Shown: piece by piece, positions 56,511 to 64,000 of the stretch | Layout: each line of letters starts with the position of its first letter | Position numbering within the stretch: position 1 is the first letter of the stretch | Source of the DNA: Nanobdellota archaeon | GTDB taxonomy: Archaea; Nanobdellota; Nanobdellia; Woesearchaeales; WJKV01 | DNA length: 64,000 nucleotides | Reading direction: 5' to 3' | Assembly (NCBI GenBank): GCA_023133595.1 | Contig: JAGLWF010000001.1 | Coordinates: forward strand, 124,494 to 188,493 | The notes under the pieces: generated by a model | What the model was told of the DNA's origin: nothing | What the model saw: only the letters and a program-made list of their open reading frames with translations | Databases searched by the model: none | Translations under genes and position numbers: made by a program

Positions 56511-56891
56511 TCACAACATCTTTCTGATCAGGGTGTCCATGCTTGGTCTCTTGCCCAGAGCACCGCCGCGAGCATAAGATGTTTTGATTCCTTTTCTCTC
56601 AAATCCTCCGCGTGGGGGATTTAATCTGTAAGTCTTCTCTTTGATCTTCTTTATTTTGCTTTTTTCTAATCCTGCAATAACCTCATCACTAACAGGACCA
56701 TATGCTACAAAATCTTTGACTTTTCGCAGCATGCCAAAAGTAATTGGATTGCTATTAACAATAACGCAATTGTGCTGATTAAATAAATTCAAGTGTTGAA
56801 GAGTTTTCTTGAAATCATGACGGACATGAATCATACCTCTAATTAGAATCGCTGCGTACTTTTTTCCTTTAGGTGCACTTTCTTCTGCCAT
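56511..56891 (-). CDS. rpl30: Ribosomal protein uL30
   Basis: YAAILIRGMIHVRHDFKKTLQHLNLFNQHNCVIVNSNPITFGMLRKVKDFVAYGPVS...RLNPPRGGFERKGIKTSYARGGALGKRPSMDTLIRKML. Confidence 0.94.
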   Translation of the reverse strand: MAEESAPKGKKYAAILIRGMIHVRHDFKKTLQHLNLFNQHNCVIVNSNPITFGMLRKVKDFVAYGPVSDEVIAGLEKSKIKKIKEKTYRLNPPRGGFERKGIKTSYARGGALGKRPSMDTLIRKML

Positions 56892-56893
56892 TT

Positions 56894-57754
56894 TTATTCT
56901 GATTTCTCCTCTCCTGTTTCTGCTGCAGGTTCAGCTGTTTCTTGAGGAAGAGTCTCTGCGAGCTCTTCTGCTTTCAGTGGCTGTGTTGTCTTGATAGCTC
57001 CCTCAACAGCTCCTTGTGAATCTACATGTCTAGCTTGAATCTTTGTTGTCATCAGGTTCTTCAAAGCTTCAAAACAAGCCCTGATCAGGTTTGCTTTGAC
57101 AACTGTTCTACCTTTTGTCTTTGACCATACATCTTTGATGCCTGCTAATCGTAATATTTTCTGGCACTCTTTCTCAACACAAAGCCCGGTTCCTTTCGGT
57201 GCAGGAATCAGTGTGATCTCGCATGAACCGCATTTTCCGCTCACAGTGTACGGAATAGAATGAGGGGTCTTACATCCACACTCCCAACTACCGCATCCGC
57301 GTCTTATTTTTATTGTGTTTAATTTTGCTTTTCTGAATGCTTTCTCTCTTGCCGGAATAGTTTCTTTACTTTTTCCATGGCCAATGCCAACATAACCATC
57401 TGTGTTTCCTACGACTGCAAAAGCTGCAAATGAAAGTACATTTCCTTCTTTGGTCTTCTTTTGCGTTTGCCTGAATGCCCTTCTTTTACCGCCCCCGAAT
57501 TTTCCTTTAGCTTGTCCAATAAGCAGTAAGTCAGATTCAAGATTGGGTAATAATACGTCTATAATTTGCTGCTCTATTATAGGCTTGCCAGTATCAAGGA
57601 TCTGGCTGATATCGACAATCTCGCCGCTCTTCACTTTTTTTCCAAGAGCAGTAAGCGGTTTCCATTCATTGATATCAAAACTTTGCTTCTGTCCGCCTCT
57701 CGCATTTCGCGGATTTCTGGTTTGATTTTTTCTTGTGTTTTTCATTTTTATCAT
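56894..57754 (-). CDS. rps5: Ribosomal protein uS5
   Basis: EWKPLTALGKKVKSGEIVDISQILDTGKPIIEQQIIDVLLP...RRAFRQTQKKTKEGNVLSFAAFAVVGNTDGYVGIGHGKSKETIPAREKAFRKAKLN. Confidence 0.97.
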   Translation of the reverse strand: MIKMKNTRKNQTRNPRNARGGQKQSFDINEWKPLTALGKKVKSGEIVDISQILDTGKPIIEQQIIDVLLPNLESDLLLIGQAKGKFGGGKRRAFRQTQKKTKEGNVLSFAAFAVVGNTDGYVGIGHGKSKETIPAREKAFRKAKLNTIKIRRGCGSWECGCKTPHSIPYTVSGKCGSCEITLIPAPKGTGLCVEKECQKILRLAGIKDVWSKTKGRTVVKANLIRACFEALKNLMTTKIQARHVDSQGAVEGAIKTTQPLKAEELAETLPQETAEPAAETGEEKSE

Positions 57755-58326
57755 GCTTTTGAATCTATCTTTTGTTTGATTTCTTCAAAGTGTTTTTGTA
57801 TATCCTCTGGAGAAAATCCATTTTTTATGTAGGAACTGAACTGCTTGTTGTAAGCATCTGTTCCTTTGATTTTATTTGCATACTCTTCTATATGCTTTCC
57901 AGATATCCTGTCTAGTTTCGGGAAAATCTCTTCTGAATGTATGACATCCAGGCCAGCATCCAGAACACCTTTTAATGCTGCATAAACATTGCTTCCTTTT
58001 GTGATATTGCTTTTGTTAGTATCAAAAATTAATTTTTTCTTCTGCTCTTTAACTTTCTTACCGCAAAGGTATCCTATAAGATAAGCTGCTGGTGCGTTTG
58101 TCCTATGCGCTTTCCATCCCAGTTTCTGCAATTGTTTTGAATGGCAAGCAAAGACAACTCGATCTCCGTCAGGGAAATATTCAATACACTGGACCAAGAT
58201 TTCGTTAGAGGAGATTCGTATAACTAACCTTGGCAAACCGGATTTCAACATGTTAAGCCTTTTCTTATAGCTAGTTTTGCCTTGCTTCTTCCTTCTATAC
58301 TTAATCACTGGTTTTGATTTTCTCAT
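57751..58326 (-). CDS. rpl18: Ribosomal protein uL18
   Basis: KYRRKKQGKTSYKKRLNMLKSGLPRLVIRISSNEILVQCIEYFPDGDRVVFACHSKQLQKLGWKAHRTNAPAAYLIGYLCGKK. Confidence 0.96.
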   Translation of the reverse strand: MRKSKPVIKYRRKKQGKTSYKKRLNMLKSGLPRLVIRISSNEILVQCIEYFPDGDRVVFACHSKQLQKLGWKAHRTNAPAAYLIGYLCGKKVKEQKKKLIFDTNKSNITKGSNVYAALKGVLDAGLDVIHSEEIFPKLDRISGKHIEEYANKIKGTDAYNKQFSSYIKNGFSPEDIQKHFEEIKQKIDSKA

Positions 58327-58775
58327 TTTTTCTTCACATATCCTTTCTCAGAGATGAATAATTTAATGTGCCTTTTATTTCTGAAAAAACCTCCTTTGCT
58401 CTTTCTGACTAATTCTCGATAATCCCCTACTGCAATCAGATCCTTATCGCGCAGTTCTTTCAAAAATGCTCGCTGGACACGCATACGCTGAATCCATTCC
58501 CCTTTTCTTGAGGAACGTGCGTTCTCGGAACCTTTTCTGGAACCTTGACCTCTTCTTCTGCTCTTTTTCTTCTGGGTTTGTCTTTTCTTTGCACGGACCC
58601 GAGAGGTTCCTCTGATCTGTTTCTTGACAATCAAACCGTTATTGATCATGTTTCGAATATCCTGTTTAGTTATAGCTTCCTTTATCTCTTCTAATCGTGC
58701 AGGGTCAATCCATACATGGTCTGACGAACACTTGAGCAACTGTGACGCTAACCGTTTTTGTACTGTCAATCTCAT
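58323..58775 (-). CDS. rpl19e: Ribosomal protein eL19
   Basis: QKRLASQLLKCSSDHVWIDPARLEEIKEAITKQDIRNMINNGLIVKKQIRGTSRVRAKKRQTQKKKSRRRGQGSRKGSENARSSRKGEWIQRMR. Confidence 0.97.
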   Translation of the reverse strand: MRLTVQKRLASQLLKCSSDHVWIDPARLEEIKEAITKQDIRNMINNGLIVKKQIRGTSRVRAKKRQTQKKKSRRRGQGSRKGSENARSSRKGEWIQRMRVQRAFLKELRDKDLIAVGDYRELVRKSKGGFFRNKRHIKLFISEKGYVKKK

Positions 58776-58777
58776 TT

Positions 58778-59383
58778 TTATTTACCTGATGCCAAAATCT
58801 TATCTTTTTCCTTTTTCTCAGCTTTTATTTTTTCTGGTATTGCATATTCTGGAGTTGCCGGCTCTGCTTTTGGCTTTGCTTTCTCTTTCTCTTTTTTCTT
58901 CTCCTCAAGTTTCTTCTTCTTTGCTGCCTTCTCAGAAGCCTTCTTTTTCTTTCCCTCCTTCTTTGCTTCTATCTTCTTTTTATGATCCTCAAGATATTTC
59001 TTTGGATCTTTGATATTTAGGATTGTGATATCTTTTTTTACAGCCTCTTCTATGATCTGTACTCTTTTTTTCTCACCAACATTAGAGCTTATGATAACAC
59101 CATGTTCATTCTTATCAAGCTCGCCCAAATCCGATGCTGTGGAAATCAAAACAGGGGCATGCCCAGACGGATGTAGTCCGCGTACCAAAGCAGGAGATTT
59201 CCAGCCGATTTGTATTTTCCTTCTATATCCTCTTTTATTGAGTCGCATCTTTGAATGCAAGCCTCGGGGCCGTTTCCATTTCTTTGGAAGAGCGATCTTC
59301 TTATGAGCATCCTGATAGATGAAATCTGGCTTTTTTCTCTTGATCTTTTTTCTCAATTCGAGCAATTCTTTTTTGTCTGCCAT
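58778..59383 (-). CDS. rpl32e: Ribosomal protein eL32 with long charged C-terminal extension
   Basis: KKPDFIYQDAHKKIALPKKWKRPRGLHSKMRLNKRGYRRKIQIGWKSPALVRGLHPSGHAPVLISTASDLGELDKNEHGVIISSNVGEKKR; K/E/A tail. Confidence 0.95.
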   Translation of the reverse strand: MADKKELLELRKKIKRKKPDFIYQDAHKKIALPKKWKRPRGLHSKMRLNKRGYRRKIQIGWKSPALVRGLHPSGHAPVLISTASDLGELDKNEHGVIISSNVGEKKRVQIIEEAVKKDITILNIKDPKKYLEDHKKKIEAKKEGKKKKASEKAAKKKKLEEKKKEKEKAKPKAEPATPEYAIPEKIKAEKKEKDKILASGK

Positions 59384-59385
59384 TT

Positions 59386-59964
59386 TTATGCTATCTCTTT
59401 ACCATCCTTTTCAATAATATAGATCCCATCCTGGAAAATTCGGGAATCCCGGCCTTTAATTCGTGTTAAATTTTCAATATTTGCTGCAGTCTGTCCTGCC
59501 AGCTCTTTATCGATACTCTCGACTATGATATCGGTTCCTTGAATCGTTACTTTCACATTCTCGCGCAATGTAATTTTTCTTGGCACTGCTTCTCCAAGGA
59601 AGTTCTTTATTACAAAGCCCTTGCCAGAGATTGAGACATTCATTGGAAAATGGCCAGAACATATTTTTAATTTGTAGACATGGCCTTCAGTGACTCCTTT
59701 GAACATTGTCTTCATATGCGCCTTTAATGTTCCGCCCATCTTTCTCTCTCGCTTGGTTGCTTTCCCAGCTACGATAATGATTTTGTTATTCTCTGTTGAT
59801 AGTTTGAAATTTGGAGATGAAAATGTTCGTGTCAGGCTTTTATCTCCAGCTGAGATTGTGACATCAAAACCAGCAATAGCTACATTAATTCCTTCTGGAA
59901 TCTCCAGCTCTTCACGCAAGCCGTCCTTTGCTTTGCCTTTGGTTTTCTTTTTCTTTGTCGCCAT
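59386..59964 (-). CDS. rpl6: Ribosomal protein uL6
   Basis: ELEIPEGINVAIAGFDVTISAGDKSLTRTFSSPNFKLSTENNKIII...LKAHMKTMFKGVTEGHVYKLKICSGHFPMNVSISGKGFVIKNFLGEAVPRKITL. Confidence 0.96.
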   Translation of the reverse strand: MATKKKKTKGKAKDGLREELEIPEGINVAIAGFDVTISAGDKSLTRTFSSPNFKLSTENNKIIIVAGKATKRERKMGGTLKAHMKTMFKGVTEGHVYKLKICSGHFPMNVSISGKGFVIKNFLGEAVPRKITLRENVKVTIQGTDIIVESIDKELAGQTAANIENLTRIKGRDSRIFQDGIYIIEKDGKEIA

Positions 59965-59973
59965 CTTTACGAT

Positions 59974-60363
59974 CTAATAACAATAAGCTAAAAGTACGCC
60001 TCCTGTCTTCTTCTCTATAGCTTCTTTATGTGTCATGATCCCGAATGGGGTTGACAGTATGATCAGGCCGAAACCTTTTGCAGGAAGATATTGTTTTTCG
60101 CTCTTCTCGATCTCTGCAAATCTGACTGAGAATCGCGGTTTGATAACACCGCAATCATTTATCTTTCCCAGTAAATAAATCTTTAAATGTCCGCCTTTTA
60201 CTTTCTCTTCCTCGTAACTTCCGATATATCCTTCTTTATTCAATATATCAAAGACTATCTTGATTGTTTTGCTTACTGGTTTGATAACTACTTCTGTCCT
60301 TCCGATTTTCTCGTGTTGCGCTAGCATTGAAAGTGCGTTTGCCAATGGGTCATTTAGTGCCAT
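59974..60363 (-). CDS. rps8: Ribosomal protein uS8
   Basis: NDPLANALSMLAQHEKIGRTEVVIKPVSKTIKIVFDILNKEGYIGSYE...KGFGLIILSTPFGIMTHKEAIEKKTGGVLLAYCY. Confidence 0.97.
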   Translation of the reverse strand: MALNDPLANALSMLAQHEKIGRTEVVIKPVSKTIKIVFDILNKEGYIGSYEEEKVKGGHLKIYLLGKINDCGVIKPRFSVRFAEIEKSEKQYLPAKGFGLIILSTPFGIMTHKEAIEKKTGGVLLAYCY

Positions 60364-60372
60364 TTTTCCTCT

Positions 60373-60603
60373 CTATGAATATTGTTTAAATCCTATCTTT
60401 GTTGCAATCTCCCTGAAACATCTTCTGCAGAGATTAAGACCATACTTAGAAACAAACCCACGGGTTGTTCCACATCTTGTGCATTTATGCCTTGCTCTGC
60501 CGCATGTTCTCTTTTTTGGGGTGCTATGTTTCTTGAACTTTTTCAATTTAACAGGATTGTTATTCAATTGTTTCAATATTTTTGTCCAGTTTGCGGTTGT
60601 CAT
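60373..60603 (-). CDS. rps14: Ribosomal protein uS14 (zinc-binding)
   Basis: [45 protein letters not shown]. Confidence 0.95.
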   Translation of the reverse strand: MTTANWTKILKQLNNNPVKLKKFKKHSTPKKRTCGRARHKCTRCGTTRGFVSKYGLNLCRRCFREIATKIGFKQYS

Positions 60604-60604
60604 T

Positions 60605-61117
60605 TTATGCCTCGATTATTGTTACCTTAAAATTCTTTTTCATGAATCCCATTGCATCTTCTTTTGATACCCTGTGTCTTTCTGGAATCTTCTTTTTCAG
60701 GTACCTACGATTTTTAATTCGATATCCCGGACGTTTTAACGTGATAGCAATCTCAAAACCCATGATTCCTATATCCGCATCATATTTCACGTCTTGCAGA
60801 TCGATATATTCGTGGATCCCAAAGGAAAAGTTTCCTTGATCATCAAACATCTTCTCTTTCAATTTGTTATCCTTAGCACGAAGCAATCGTTTCAATAATA
60901 CTTTTGCTTCTTCATTTCGAAGTGTGAGTTTACAGCCAATAGGCAGATTTTTCCTAAGGCTCCATGCAGCAATTCTTTCTTTTGCAAATGTTTTAACTGG
61001 ATCACGGCCAGCAAGCATCTTGATTAACTTTATTCCCTTATCCAATCTAGCTTGGTCCTTTCCAGCACCAAAATTCAAGGTGACTTTCTCTATTTGTATA
61101 TCTTTCATTGAATTCAT
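60605..61117 (-). CDS. rpl5: Ribosomal protein uL5
   Basis: [62 protein letters not shown]...[39 protein letters not shown]. Confidence 0.97.
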   Translation of the reverse strand: MNSMKDIQIEKVTLNFGAGKDQARLDKGIKLIKMLAGRDPVKTFAKERIAAWSLRKNLPIGCKLTLRNEEAKVLLKRLLRAKDNKLKEKMFDDQGNFSFGIHEYIDLQDVKYDADIGIMGFEIAITLKRPGYRIKNRRYLKKKIPERHRVSKEDAMGFMKKNFKVTIIEA

Positions 61118-61818
61118 TTTTTAAGCCTGATCAAAGATTCTTTCTCTCCTATAACAAATGCGTATTTTTTGAGTGTAGTGAACTGCTCACCCTTTGTTTT
61201 AACTATGATCTGATCGTCGTATAATTTTTTACTGATTATTTCAACGACTGTTCCAAGCACGCTAATGTGTTTCCCTCCTGTCAAGAAGATCATTGCGCCT
61301 GTTTTCAGTTCTAATTTCTGGGAAATTTTATTTGTCTCTGTCTCTAAGACCGCGGAATCTCCTGTCTTGTATTTCTCTTTGACAATGAAATTCTCACCAT
61401 TATGAAAATGTATGACTGTTTGACCCTTTTTTCCTATCGTCTTTTTGTTTATCTTCGCAATTCGCAGTTTTGCGTCTTTTTCATCTGTCTCAGATAAAAT
61501 TAGTTTGTTTTTCTCATCCAGAAGGACACGAAAGTGCAATTTTAATTTTGCAATTGAAAGGATATCCATCAATCCAATGATTCTGCGCGGATCCCTGACA
61601 ACTTTATTATTGATCTTCACTTCCTTGTTATTCAATATCTGTTTTGCTTCTTTTGTTGTTGCGACTATTTTCAATATATCTCGAAGTACAACTACTAAAG
61701 GCAATCCATATGCCATGCTGTGCGCACCGGGTTTTGGCCTTGAAATGAAAGTTGTCTTTTTCCTTTCAATACGCCATGTTCGTGGCGCTGCCAATCTCAA
61801 TAAGTGATTCTTTACCAT
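61114..61818 (-). CDS. rps4e: Ribosomal protein eS4
   Basis: NHLLRLAAPRTWRIERKKTTFISRPKPGAHSMAYGLPLVVVLRDILKIVATTKEAKQILNNKEVKINNKVVRDPRRIIGLMDILSI. Confidence 0.97.
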   Translation of the reverse strand: MVKNHLLRLAAPRTWRIERKKTTFISRPKPGAHSMAYGLPLVVVLRDILKIVATTKEAKQILNNKEVKINNKVVRDPRRIIGLMDILSIAKLKLHFRVLLDEKNKLILSETDEKDAKLRIAKINKKTIGKKGQTVIHFHNGENFIVKEKYKTGDSAVLETETNKISQKLELKTGAMIFLTGGKHISVLGTVVEIISKKLYDDQIIVKTKGEQFTTLKKYAFVIGEKESLIRLKK

Positions 61819-61833
61819 TTTATCGTCCTATTT

Positions 61834-62271
61834 TTATTTTTGCTCCTCTTTGGTTTTCTTTTCAGATTTTTTCTTCTTCTTAACTTTCCTTTCTTTCAGT
61901 CTGTTCTTATCGTCCATGACCATTGTTACGATCTGAAGGTTTGACGCATGGATTGGATAAGATGTTTCTGAACCATCCCTCTTTGTGATCCTGATCTTTT
62001 CAAGGTATACTTTTGAATTTTTCACATCAACACGTTCGATCTTTGCTTCGTGTCCCTTGAACTGGCCACGAAGAATCTTGACACGGTCTCCGACACGTAC
62101 AGGAACTGATCTTTTCTTATGTTTTTCCCGAAGAGGTTTTGTCAAATTAGCTGTCATGAATTTTCTCTGGATATGTTTCGGAGCTTTCGCTCTGAATTTC
62201 CTCTGCTTTCCAGGGTTTTTGCTTGAATTCCAGCTTTTTGAATAATTCTTTTTCATTCTCTCCTCAGACAA
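61834..62271 (-). CDS. rpl24: Ribosomal protein uL24
   Basis: RKFMTANLTKPLREKHKKRSVPVRVGDRVKILRGQFKGHEAKIERVDVKNSKVYLEKIRITKRDGSETSYPIHASNLQI. Confidence 0.96.
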   Translation of the reverse strand: MSEERMKKNYSKSWNSSKNPGKQRKFRAKAPKHIQRKFMTANLTKPLREKHKKRSVPVRVGDRVKILRGQFKGHEAKIERVDVKNSKVYLEKIRITKRDGSETSYPIHASNLQIVTMVMDDKNRLKERKVKKKKKSEKKTKEEQK

Positions 62272-62665
62272 TTATCTTTGAAAGTTTTGCCACTCCTGGC
62301 CATCTCTCTGCTGCTTCTTTTGCAACAGGTCCTTTGAAGAGGGTTCCTTTAGGATTTCCCTTATCATCTTTCAGGACTACAACAGCATTATCTTCGAACT
62401 TTATACGCATCCCGTCCGGTCTTCTGTATTCTTTTTTCTGACGGACAAGCACTGCGAATACGACCTGTTTCCGCATCTCTTTTGTTCCTTTCTTGACAGA
62501 GACCAGCATCAAATCACCAATCCCAGCTGAACTTATCCTACGCTTGACAGTTTTAGACAGCTTGACACTGACAACCCTGACTAGCTTGGCCCCACTATTA
62601 TCACAAGTGGCTATAAGCGAGCCTTGATTCACGCCTTTGGTTATTTTGCTTCTTGATGCTTTCAT
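62264..62665 (-). CDS. rpl14: Ribosomal protein uL14
   Basis: KGVNQGSLIATCDNSGAKLVRVVSVKLSKTVKRRISSAGIGDLMLVSVKKGTKEMRKQVVFAVLVRQKKEYRRPDGMRIKFEDNAVVVL. Confidence 0.97.
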   Translation of the reverse strand: MKASRSKITKGVNQGSLIATCDNSGAKLVRVVSVKLSKTVKRRISSAGIGDLMLVSVKKGTKEMRKQVVFAVLVRQKKEYRRPDGMRIKFEDNAVVVLKDDKGNPKGTLFKGPVAKEAAERWPGVAKLSKIIV

Positions 62666-63006
62666 TCTTGTTCACTTGTATTTTCGATTATGACAAATCT
62701 TTTTGTCTTGCTGATCGGTCTTGATTCCATTAATTTTACAACATCTCCTTCTTTAGCATTAATACATAGAGGATTATGAACTCGAACTTTGCTTGTACGT
62801 TTCTCAAAACGATTGTATTTAGGAAGATACTGCTTCCTAATTCGTTCTACTGTAGCTGTTTTCAATACCTTAGCAGCAACAACAGTGCCTGTCAATATTC
62901 TGCCTCGGAGTTTCAGACCTCCATGAAAAGGGCAGTGCCTATCTTCACAAGCCTTCTTTGGCGCTTTTACATCAACGCCAATGTTCTTAACTTTTTGTTC
63001 CTTCAA
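62662..63006 (-). CDS. rps17: Ribosomal protein uS17
   Basis: CPFHGGLKLRGRILTGTVVAAKVLKTATVERIRKQYLPKYNRFEKRTSKVRVHNPLCINAKEGDVVKLMESRPISKTKRFVII. Confidence 0.96.
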   Translation of the reverse strand: MKEQKVKNIGVDVKAPKKACEDRHCPFHGGLKLRGRILTGTVVAAKVLKTATVERIRKQYLPKYNRFEKRTSKVRVHNPLCINAKEGDVVKLMESRPISKTKRFVIIENTSEQE

Positions 63007-63013
63007 TTTCGGT

Positions 63014-63274
63014 TCACCTTTTGATCCGTTCTTCCGGCCTGCCTTTCAATAGACGGCCAGCGACCCGTATACCCAATTCAATAATTTCCAGTTTGAGTAT
63101 CTGGTCTTTGAGTATCTTGATTTCCCGATCATCATGCTCGATGACGATCGTGTTCGCGGTTTCGTCAACAACTTTTCCTCTGAAACCTTGAATCTGTTTG
63201 TTTTCCGCTTCAACAATCTCGATTGTGAAGCCTATGATTTCTCCCTTGAAGGGGAGATTTTCTTTTTTTGTCAT
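63014..63274 (-). CDS. rnp1: Ribonuclease P protein component 1 (Rpp29/Pop4)
   Basis: GEIIGFTIEIVEAENKQIQGFRGKVVDETANTIVIEHDDREIKILKDQILKLEI; canonical position between S17 and SUI1. Confidence 0.88.
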   Translation of the reverse strand: MTKKENLPFKGEIIGFTIEIVEAENKQIQGFRGKVVDETANTIVIEHDDREIKILKDQILKLEIIELGIRVAGRLLKGRPEERIKR

Positions 63275-63280
63275 TTGATC

Positions 63281-63589
63281 TTATTTGACTTCGATTGTTT
63301 CTGGGGCAAACCCTTGCGCTGCCAGGATCTTTCTCACTTGTTTCTTATGGTTTCCCTGAAGCACGATTTGATTTCCTTTGTACGTGCCACCGCACGCAAG
63401 CTTCAGCTTCAGTTTCTTTGTCAACTCTTCGATATTGATGTCTGTGATGTCAATTCCTGAAATTATCGTGTATATTTTTCCAAACTTTCGTTTTTCAGTC
63501 CTAACAACGATTTTTTGACTTTCCTTTGCGATTGTTTCACAAACGCAAAGTTCTTTTGGAAGCCCACACTTGGAGCATATATTACTCAT
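63281..63589 (-). CDS. Translation initiation factor eIF1/SUI1 homologue
   Basis: CSKCGLPKELCVCETIAKESQKIVVRTEKRKFGKIYTIISGIDITDINIEELTKKLKLKLACGGTYKGNQIVLQGNHKKQVRKILAAQGF. Confidence 0.96.
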   Translation of the reverse strand: MSNICSKCGLPKELCVCETIAKESQKIVVRTEKRKFGKIYTIISGIDITDINIEELTKKLKLKLACGGTYKGNQIVLQGNHKKQVRKILAAQGFAPETIEVK

Positions 63590-63777
63590 TTTTTTCCGGT
63601 TTTATTAGTTGTTTTAATTCTCGCCAGTATCTTCTTTATTTGCTTGATCCTACCAGAATTTTCTGGCGAAGTTCCAGTAGCTACTTTAGCATAAAGTTTC
63701 ATCAATTCCTTTCTTAATTCAACCTCTTTGGCTTTCAGGTCCTCGGAACCTAATTGTTTTATTTCTCGAAATTTCAT
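63586..63777 (-). CDS. rpl29: Ribosomal protein uL29
   Basis: KFREIKQLGSEDLKAKEVELRKELMKLYAKVATGTSPENSGRIKQIKKILARIKT. Confidence 0.94.
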   Translation of the reverse strand: MKFREIKQLGSEDLKAKEVELRKELMKLYAKVATGTSPENSGRIKQIKKILARIKTTNKTGKK

Positions 63778-63778
63778 T

Positions 63779-64000
63779 TTATTCTTCTACTTCTTCAACC
63801 TTTTCTTCTATTTTTGCTTCTTCAACTTTTTCTGCCGATTTAGTTTCTTCTGTTTCTTTCTTACGTGATCGTGATGTTTTCTTCTTCGCTGGTTTCTTTT
63901 CTTTTGTCTCTTCTGTTGTTTCAGCTTCTTCTTCAATCAGTTCTTCTGTTGGTTCAGCAACAAGTCCAAGATCTTCTTCGTCTACAGTACCTTCAACCTT
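63779..64000 (-). CDS. rps3: Ribosomal protein uS3, C-terminal charged tail (partial, runs off window end)
   Basis: Reverse frame reads KVEGTVDEEDLGLVAEPTEELIEEEAETTEETKEKKPAKKKTSRSRKKETEETKSAEKVEEAKIEEKVEEVEE*; identity mostly from operon position upstream of uL29. Confidence 0.65.
   Translation of the reverse strand, partial: KVEGTVDEEDLGLVAEPTEELIEEEAETTEETKEKKPAKKKTSRSRKKETEETKSAEKVEEAKIEEKVEEVEE

Noticed and set aside
1-64000. CRISPR arrays, rRNA genes, tRNA genes, IS elements or prophage
   Set aside because: No direct-repeat/spacer pattern, no T-loop/anticodon-arm pattern noticed in the intergenic gaps, no transposase or phage structural ORFs; a dedicated tRNAscan run would still be needed to exclude tRNAs formally

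Overview
The window is compact, AT-rich archaeal chromosome, probably from a DPANN lineage (Woesearchaeota/Pacearchaeota-like; inferred from gene content and not proven here). From left to right it contains: (1) 0-24.3 kb, a cell-surface glycan / N-glycosylation neighbourhood with GT2, GT4, GT9 and GT-C enzymes, a UbiA prenyltransferase, two DUF362 proteins, an FAD oxidoreductase, a B12-radical-SAM protein, a thioredoxin-like membrane protein, and an AglB/STT3 oligosaccharyltransferase with a C-terminal parvulin domain; (2) 24.4-38.2 kb, information processing genes: RadB, uS2, TRAM, EndA, an Mrr-like protein, FEN1, Trm5, PAN, TldD/TldE, TyrRS, a Cas4-like nuclease, a PRC-barrel protein and RfcS; (3) 38.2-45.7 kb, a five-gene secreted/lipoprotein cluster: three paralogous lipoproteins, a 1054-aa polytopic membrane protein ending in a degenerate M23-like domain, and a membrane-anchored beta-repeat protein; (4) 45.8-52.8 kb, pelota, a TrmB regulator, PheS, PheT and a secreted protein; (5) 52.8-64 kb, an spc-type ribosomal protein operon with SecY, an EMC3/Oxa1-like DUF106 protein, RNase P Rpp29 and SUI1. 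Non-coding candidates are a C/D-box sRNA gene next to PAN with its own promoter and T-tract, a long rpsB leader with a bulged hairpin, an aromatic-rich uORF plus hairpin upstream of trmB/pheST, and a micro-ORF/double hairpin between pheS and pheT. The two strongest candidates for an undescribed system are the AglB-parvulin fusion and the lipoprotein/degenerate-M23 cluster. No database search was run, so all names rest on motif recognition.
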